Shown: positions 59,758 to 64,000 of the stretch, in pieces | Numbering within the stretch: position 1 is the stretch's first letter | Layout of the letters: every line of letters starts with the position of its first letter | Assembly (NCBI RefSeq): GCF_009834125.1 | Contig: NZ_CP047146.1 | Coordinates: 5,759,501-5,823,500 of the forward strand | Length of the DNA: 64,000 nt | Reading direction: 5' to 3' | DNA from: Streptomyces sp. GS7 | GTDB lineage: Bacteria; Actinomycetota; Actinomycetes; Streptomycetales; Streptomycetaceae | Program-made: the position numbers and the translations under genes | Notes under the pieces: generated by a model | Told to the model about the DNA's origin: nothing | Databases searched by the model: none | Seen by the model: the letters and a program-made list of their open reading frames with translations, nothing else

Positions 59758-60210
59758 ATGAAGCGTTCACGTGCCATCACAGGATCCGCGGCACTGGCGG
59801 CGGCCGGTATCGCCACGATGGGCCTGGCCACCACGGCATCGGCCGCGCCGGCGAGAGCCGCGGCGTACAACGGAGCGTGCGGCAGCGGATATCGCGTCGT
59901 GAATTCCCTACCGGTCACCGGAAAAGGGACCGTGTATCTGACGTACAGCGCGAAGACCGGAAAGAACTGCGTGGTGACGGTCCGGAACAGCCCCGGTAAG
60001 CCGGTGTTCCTCTACACCTATCTCGGCCCCTCGGACGGCAGCTCCGACACGGTTTTCGACAGCGGTGACTACACCTCCTATGCGGGACCGGTGTATCTGG
60101 CGGCGAAAGGCCGCTGTGTGGACTGGGGCGGGACCGTCGAGACGGTGAGCGTCAGCGTTTCCGGCTCGAACTGCGGGCGGCTGGCGCCCGGGGTCGTGAC
60201 GCACCACTGA
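59758..60210 (+). CDS. Spore-associated protein A-like secreted protein
   Basis: A 150-residue exported protein. Signal peptide at about 1-29; the mature part has YNGACGSGYRVVNS, GTVYLTYSAKTGKNCVVTV, YAGPVYLAAKGRCVDWGG and a closing SGSNCG. Four cysteines suggest two disulphides in a beta-rich fold. This resembles SapA, a small spore-coat-associated protein of Streptomyces, though its biochemical role is unknown. The ATG at 59758 gives a proper signal peptide. Confidence 0.8.
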   Translation: MKRSRAITGSAALAAAGIATMGLATTASAAPARAAAYNGACGSGYRVVNSLPVTGKGTVYLTYSAKTGKNCVVTVRNSPGKPVFLYTYLGPSDGSSDTVFDSGDYTSYAGPVYLAAKGRCVDWGGTVETVSVSVSGSNCGRLAPGVVTHH

Positions 60211-60215
60211 CACCC

Positions 60216-60240
60216 CCCGCCGGTGGGGGAATCCGGCGGG
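60216..60240. terminator. Bidirectional hairpin between SapA-like and response-regulator genes
   Basis: CCCGCCGG (60216-60223) pairs perfectly with CCGGCGGG (60233-60240) over a 9-nt loop, between the two convergent stop codons. Confidence 0.6.
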
Positions 60241-60244
60241 CGGT

Positions 60245-60931
60245 TCAGTACCCCGTGGGCCGCACCAGTCCGCTCTCGTAGGCGAAGACCGCGGCCTGGG
60301 TCCGGTCCCGCAGGCCCAGCTTGACCAGGATGCGGCCCACATGGGTCTTCACGGTCTGCTCCGCCACCACCAGGCGCGCCGCGATCTCGGCGTTCGACAG
60401 GCCCTGGGCGATCAGCGACAGCACCTCCGTCTCACGCTCCGTCAGACCGGCGACGCGGTCCTTGAGCGGGGCGCGCGGGGCGCCGGTCATCCGGGAGAAC
60501 TCGGCGATCAGCCGCTTGGTGATGCTCGGCGCCAGCAGGGCGTCACCAGCCGCCACCACCCTGACGGCCTGGGCGAGTTCATCGGCCGAGGCGTCCTTGA
60601 GGAGGAAGCCGGAGGCGCCCGCGCGCAGCGCCTCGTAGACGTATTCGTCGAGATCGAAGGTGGTCAGGACGAGGACCTTGACGGTGGCACCGGCCGGTGC
60701 GGTGATCCGGCGGGTGGCCTCGATGCCGCCCAGTTCGGGCATCCGGATGTCCATCAGGACCACGTCCGGGGCGAGTTCGGCGACCTTGGCGACCGCGTCG
60801 AGGCCGTCCACCGCCTGGCCGACGACCTCGATCCCGGGTTCGGCGTCGAGCAGCACGGTGAATCCCTGACGGACCATCATCTGGTCGTCCGCGATCAGTA
60901 CGCGGATGGCGGTGGTGGCGGCGGTCGTCAT
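60245..60931 (-). CDS. NarL/LuxR family response regulator
   Basis: A 228-residue two-component regulator: receiver with VLIADDQMMVRQGF, phosphoacceptor Asp in VLMDIRMPELGG, VLTTFD switch, FLLKDAS; and a C-terminal HTH (LTERETEVLSLIAQGLSNAEIAARLVVAEQTVKTHVGRIL). Its start overlaps the kinase end by 4 nt (ATGA). Targets are unknown; no adjacent ABC transporter, the usual target of such pairs, is in the window. Confidence 0.93.
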   Translation of the reverse strand: MTTAATTAIRVLIADDQMMVRQGFTVLLDAEPGIEVVGQAVDGLDAVAKVAELAPDVVLMDIRMPELGGIEATRRITAPAGATVKVLVLTTFDLDEYVYEALRAGASGFLLKDASADELAQAVRVVAAGDALLAPSITKRLIAEFSRMTGAPRAPLKDRVAGLTERETEVLSLIAQGLSNAEIAARLVVAEQTVKTHVGRILVKLGLRDRTQAAVFAYESGLVRPTGY

Positions 60932-62247
60932 GGGGTGTCCTCGGCGGGGTCGGCGGGCGGATGCGGGGGGCGGGCGGGGAGGATCGCGGTCACTTCGTAA
61001 CCGCCGTCGGGGGTGGGGCCGGTGGCCAGTTCGCCGCCGAGCATCGTGGCGCGCTCGCGCATGCCCAGCAGGCCGTGCCCGGTGCCCGCGGAGGGCGGGG
61101 CGGGGCCGTCGGGCGCGGTGTTGGTGACGCGGAGGGTCAGGTCGTGGCGTCGGTAGCCGACCTCGACGCGTACCGCCGCCCCCGGCGCGTGCCGCATCGC
61201 GTTGCTGAGCGCCTCCTGGACGATGCGGAACGCGGAGAGTTCGGCGCCGGGTGAGAGCGGGCGCGGCTCACCGGCGGTCTCGACGGACACGTCGAGACCG
61301 GCGCCGCGCACCTTGCCGACCAGCTCGCCGAGCCGGTCGAGGGTGGGCTGCGGGGCGTGCCGGGCGCTGTCGGAGAGGGCGTCCTCGGAGCGCAGCACGT
61401 CGAGCACCCGGCGGAGTTCGGCGAGCGCCTCGACCGCGTTCTGGCGGATGCCGCGGAGGTTCTCCTTCAGCTCGTCCGAGGGGTTGTCGGCCAGGTGCGG
61501 GGCGACCTGGGCCTGGATCGAGATCACCGACATGTGGTGGGCGACCACGTCGTGCAGCTCCCGCGCGATCCGGCTGCGCTCCTCCAGGACGGTGCGCCGG
61601 GCGCGTTCTCCGGCGGTCAGCTCTTCCTGCGCGACGAGTTCGGTACGGGCCACCTGCCGGCCGCGCAGCGCGGTGCCGACCACGACGGAGAGGGCGAGGA
61701 CGGCGACGGGGAAGCGCGCGTCGTTGAACCGGTCGGAGATCACCGCATCGGTGAACAGGCCCGTCAGCACGTCGATCACCAGCATCTCGACGGCTGTCCG
61801 GGGCCGGACCCGCAGCGCCGCCAGGAAGAGCACGGCCGCCTGGAGCGGGAGCCCGGTCTGGTACCAGGGCAGTTGGGTGAACGGCTCGATGTGACCCGCC
61901 GCATGGTAGGCGACCAGGACCATGGCGCCGGTCGACACCCACCAGGCCGGGACCGGTCGGTACAGCGCGGCGACCGGCGCCGCCGCCTGGAGCGCGGCGA
62001 CGAGGATGCCGTAGGGCAGGCCCATCCCGTACAGGAAGGCATACCGGTTCGCGTCGGCGGCGAGCAGGACCACCGCGGCCAGGGCCAGCGGCACGACGAT
62101 CGCCGGCCGCCAGTCCAGCCAGCGCGGGCGCCGCGCGGTGCTCGCCAGCGGATCGTCGCCGGCCGTCGTCCACAGGTCCTCGCGCAGGTTGCGCGGCACC
62201 GCGCGCACCGCCGCCACGAGCCGCTCGGCCCGATTCCCCCTCTTCAC
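60928..62247 (-). CDS. Sensor histidine kinase, HisKA_3 type
   Basis: A membrane kinase of about 439 residues. Roughly six hydrophobic helices (about 45-200), then the HisKA_3 helix with phosphoacceptor His in RSRIARELHDVVAHHMSVI, and an HATPase domain (LSNAMRHAPGA; a shortened G-box GTGHGLLGMRERA). Three GTG starts are in frame (62265, 62256, 62247); 62247 has AGGG 8 nt upstream and is chosen. The first would overlap the acyltransferase gene by 8 nt. Cognate regulator at 60245. Confidence 0.9.
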   Translation of the reverse strand: MKRGNRAERLVAAVRAVPRNLREDLWTTAGDDPLASTARRPRWLDWRPAIVVPLALAAVVLLAADANRYAFLYGMGLPYGILVAALQAAAPVAALYRPVPAWWVSTGAMVLVAYHAAGHIEPFTQLPWYQTGLPLQAAVLFLAALRVRPRTAVEMLVIDVLTGLFTDAVISDRFNDARFPVAVLALSVVVGTALRGRQVARTELVAQEELTAGERARRTVLEERSRIARELHDVVAHHMSVISIQAQVAPHLADNPSDELKENLRGIRQNAVEALAELRRVLDVLRSEDALSDSARHAPQPTLDRLGELVGKVRGAGLDVSVETAGEPRPLSPGAELSAFRIVQEALSNAMRHAPGAAVRVEVGYRRHDLTLRVTNTAPDGPAPPSAGTGHGLLGMRERATMLGGELATGPTPDGGYEVTAILPARPPHPPADPAEDTP

Positions 62248-62257
62248 GGGATGCACC

Positions 62258-63529
62258 CTAAGCACGGGGCGTCGCCTCCGGCCGGGCGGGGCGCCCTTCG
62301 CGGATCACCGGGGCGGGCGGCCGCGGTTCGCGCGGAAGTGGTGCACCGGGCGCACCGGGCGCACCGGGGGTATGCGGACCGCGCGGAGCGTCCGTCGCGC
62401 GCCTGCCGGGCCGGTGCTGTTCGTACGTGCGGAACGCGGCCCGGCAGACCAGCAGGGCACCCGCGAAGACCGGGAGCCACAACAGCCGGGCGAGTATCCA
62501 GGCGGGGCCGTCGGGTGCGGTGTGCAGGCCGGGCAGCGGGCCGGCGGCGTACAGGCCGGTGGCGGTGACCGCCATCATCGAGGTCTGGTGCCACAGGAAG
62601 ACGGTCATCGCGGAGAGGTTCAGCACGGCCACGGCGGCCCAGGCGGCGGGGCGCCGCAGCGCCCGGTTCAGCGGGTCGCGCAGCAGCAGGGCCGCGCCGC
62701 ACTGGGCGAGGCCGAAGGTGGCGGCGGCGAGGGTGGGCGGGTTGAGGTTGGAGATCGCGGCGCCGGGGACGCCGACCATCGAGGCGGGGTAGCCGGCGAA
62801 CAGGATCAGCCCGGCGGTGGCCGCGGCCCCGGTGACCAGCAGCGCCCAGCCGGCCGCCCGGCACCGCAGGCCGCCGCGGGACCAGGTCGCGCCCAGGCAG
62901 TACGGCACGAGCCAGCCCGCGGGCAGGTTGAGCCAGCCGAGCCAGCCCGGGGCGCCGCAGCCGAAGCGGAGGACGTCGACGAGCAGGACGACGGCGAGCG
63001 GCCACAGCGGGTGCAGCTTGGCGACGAGCGGGGTCGCCGCCGTCAGGGCGGCGAAGACCAGCAGGAACCACAGCGGGGACAGGACGAGTTTGACCAGCGT
63101 GTGGACGGTCTCGAAGCCGACGCCGGAGGCGAGCATCGCGACGGTGGCGACGGTCCACACCGCCAGGACCGCGGCGACCGGCCGGAACAGCCGGGCGAGA
63201 CGGGCGCGCAGCCAGTGCCGGTAGGCGGTGCCGCGGGCGCGGGCCGCGGCGTGGCTCGGGGCGGCCACCTGCCCGCCGACCATGAAGAACACCGCCAGGG
63301 TCTGGAACAGCCAGGATATGGGGGCCAGTTGGGGCATGTTCTGGAGCGGGCTGGCGACGTGCAGGGTGCCGCTGTCCGCGACCAGGGCGGTGACCAGCCA
63401 GTGGCCGAGCACCACGCCGAGGATGGCGAAGGCGCGCAGCGCGTCGGTGGCCCGGTCGCGGTGGGGCGGGGTGGCGAGCTCGATCCGGCGGATCAGGGCC
63501 CGCGCGGCGGATCCGACGGAGTCACGCAT
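62258..63529 (-). CDS. Acyltransferase family membrane protein (OafA-like)
   Basis: A 423-residue protein with about ten hydrophobic helices. The acyltransferase_3 pattern is visible: RATDALRAFAILGVVLGHWL with the catalytic-type His, AVFFMVGGQVAAPSH, and later FLWHQTSMM. It transfers O-acetyl or other acyl groups to extracytoplasmic glycans or lipids. It is in line with the kinase and DUF1023 gene; it overlaps the latter by 8 nt, so they are likely co-transcribed. Confidence 0.88.
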   Translation of the reverse strand: MRDSVGSAARALIRRIELATPPHRDRATDALRAFAILGVVLGHWLVTALVADSGTLHVASPLQNMPQLAPISWLFQTLAVFFMVGGQVAAPSHAAARARGTAYRHWLRARLARLFRPVAAVLAVWTVATVAMLASGVGFETVHTLVKLVLSPLWFLLVFAALTAATPLVAKLHPLWPLAVVLLVDVLRFGCGAPGWLGWLNLPAGWLVPYCLGATWSRGGLRCRAAGWALLVTGAAATAGLILFAGYPASMVGVPGAAISNLNPPTLAAATFGLAQCGAALLLRDPLNRALRRPAAWAAVAVLNLSAMTVFLWHQTSMMAVTATGLYAAGPLPGLHTAPDGPAWILARLLWLPVFAGALLVCRAAFRTYEQHRPGRRATDAPRGPHTPGAPGAPGAPLPREPRPPAPVIREGRPARPEATPRA

Positions 63530-64000
63530 GACGGCCCTTCTCGGCGGCGGCCCGACCGGTGCGGGCGGCGAGGGGCCCGCTGGGGGCGGTGGCCTGTCCG
63601 GTCACGATGCGGGCGAGGTTCTTGAGGGATACGGAGCCGGGCTTCAGGTAGTCGCTGTGGCCGCCCCGGCCCGCCGGGAAGACCCGGGCGCCGAACTCCC
63701 GGGAGACCGGATCGACACCGAACCCGAGGGTGGCGAAGGGCAGTTGGAGCCGGGCGTGCGGGACATCGGCGATCCAGTCCCCGGCGCCGCGGCCGGCCCA
63801 GACGGTGGCCCGGGTGCGCAGGGCCGCCGCGCTGCCGTAGCCGGTGCCAGGGCTGCCGTAGAAGACGATGTCCGCCACGGCGAGTGCGGAGGCGGCTCGG
63901 GCGCAGACCACGGAGCCGTAGGAGTGGCAGAGGACGACGACGCGGGAGGCAGGCCGGGCGGCGTTCAACTCACCGATGAATTCCCGAAGTTGTGGGGCGG
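63522..64000 (-). CDS. DUF1023 alpha/beta hydrolase (C-terminal part, runs off the right edge)
   Basis: The visible 150 or so residues include the nucleophile elbow (CHSYGS), DIVFYGSPGTGYGSAAAL, an ADVPHARLQLPFATLGFGVDP stretch and GGHSDYLKPGSVSLKNLARI, all typical of the DUF1023 hydrolase family of actinomycetes. The N-terminal part lies outside the window. Its stop overlaps the acyltransferase start by 8 nt. Confidence 0.85.
   Translation of the reverse strand, partial: APQLREFIGELNAARPASRVVVLCHSYGSVVCARAASALAVADIVFYGSPGTGYGSAAALRTRATVWAGRGAGDWIADVPHARLQLPFATLGFGVDPVSREFGARVFPAGRGGHSDYLKPGSVSLKNLARIVTGQATAPSGPLAARTGRAAAEKGRHA

Noticed and set aside
1..64000. tRNA, rRNA, insertion sequence or prophage genes
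   Set aside because: None recognised on either strand: no transposase or integrase motifs and no tRNA-like cloverleaf were noticed. A dedicated tRNA scan could still find one in the longer spacers.

Overview
The window is chromosomal DNA of a Streptomyces or close relative. Base composition is very GC-rich, third codon positions are G/C-saturated, and GTG starts are frequent. It carries Streptomyces hallmarks: a conservon, a divergent EF-Tu3, a DUF6400 protein, a SCO6745-family protein, a spore-associated-protein-A-like secreted protein and rare TTA codons. No rRNA, tRNA, CRISPR array, transposase or phage module was seen.

Region 1 (1-13.7 kb). After sbcD/sbcC (the nuclease pair, cut by the left edge) comes a compact set that matches, family by family, the DosR/DevR dormancy regulon of Mycobacterium tuberculosis: two tandem universal stress proteins, a DUF1876 (Rv1738/Rv2632c-like) protein, a nicotinate phosphoribosyltransferase (PncB2-like), a DevS-like two-GAF kinase, a DevR-like regulator, an Rv1733c-like membrane protein, a HAD phosphatase/phosphomutase translationally coupled to a GH65 phosphorylase (together like the parts of OtsB1/Rv2006), and a broken CBS-BON gene.

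Region 2 (13.8-22.6 kb) holds single-gene functions: an APC transporter, YigZ, a possible type VII secretion-associated protein, a CoA-binding protein, GNAT, YbaK, an XRE-cupin regulator divergent from an EamA transporter, and two left-handed beta-helix proteins. Region 3 (22.6-28.7 kb) is a seven-gene conservon operon: sensor kinase (CvnA), roadblock (CvnB), DUF742 (CvnC, with a TTA codon), GTPase (CvnD), two P450s and an enoyl-CoA hydratase.

Region 4 (29-45.5 kb) is mixed: an esterase lipoprotein, a STAND NTPase, DedA/VTT membrane proteins, an MFS exporter, a spermidine-synthase-like protein, EF-Tu3, an S41 peptidase and a SpoIIE-type phosphatase. Region 5 (45.7-52 kb) has a hydrolase with a MerR-type promoter, a TetR/permease/amidohydrolase locus and an Ohr/OhrR pair. 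Region 6 (52.3-55.8 kb) is a small lipid-like cluster: acyl carrier protein, ketosynthase, alpha/beta hydrolase and a double SRPBCC protein.

Region 7 (55.8-60.2 kb) is a cell-wall and spore neighbourhood: two paralogous secreted lytic transglycosylases with near-parallel long leaders, each carrying a match to the Streptomyces Crp consensus, then a GH25 lysozyme and a SapA-like protein. The right end (60.2-64 kb) has a NarL-type two-component system, an acyltransferase and a truncated DUF1023 hydrolase.

Most functions are assigned by recognising family motifs in the translated sequence. No database search was run.
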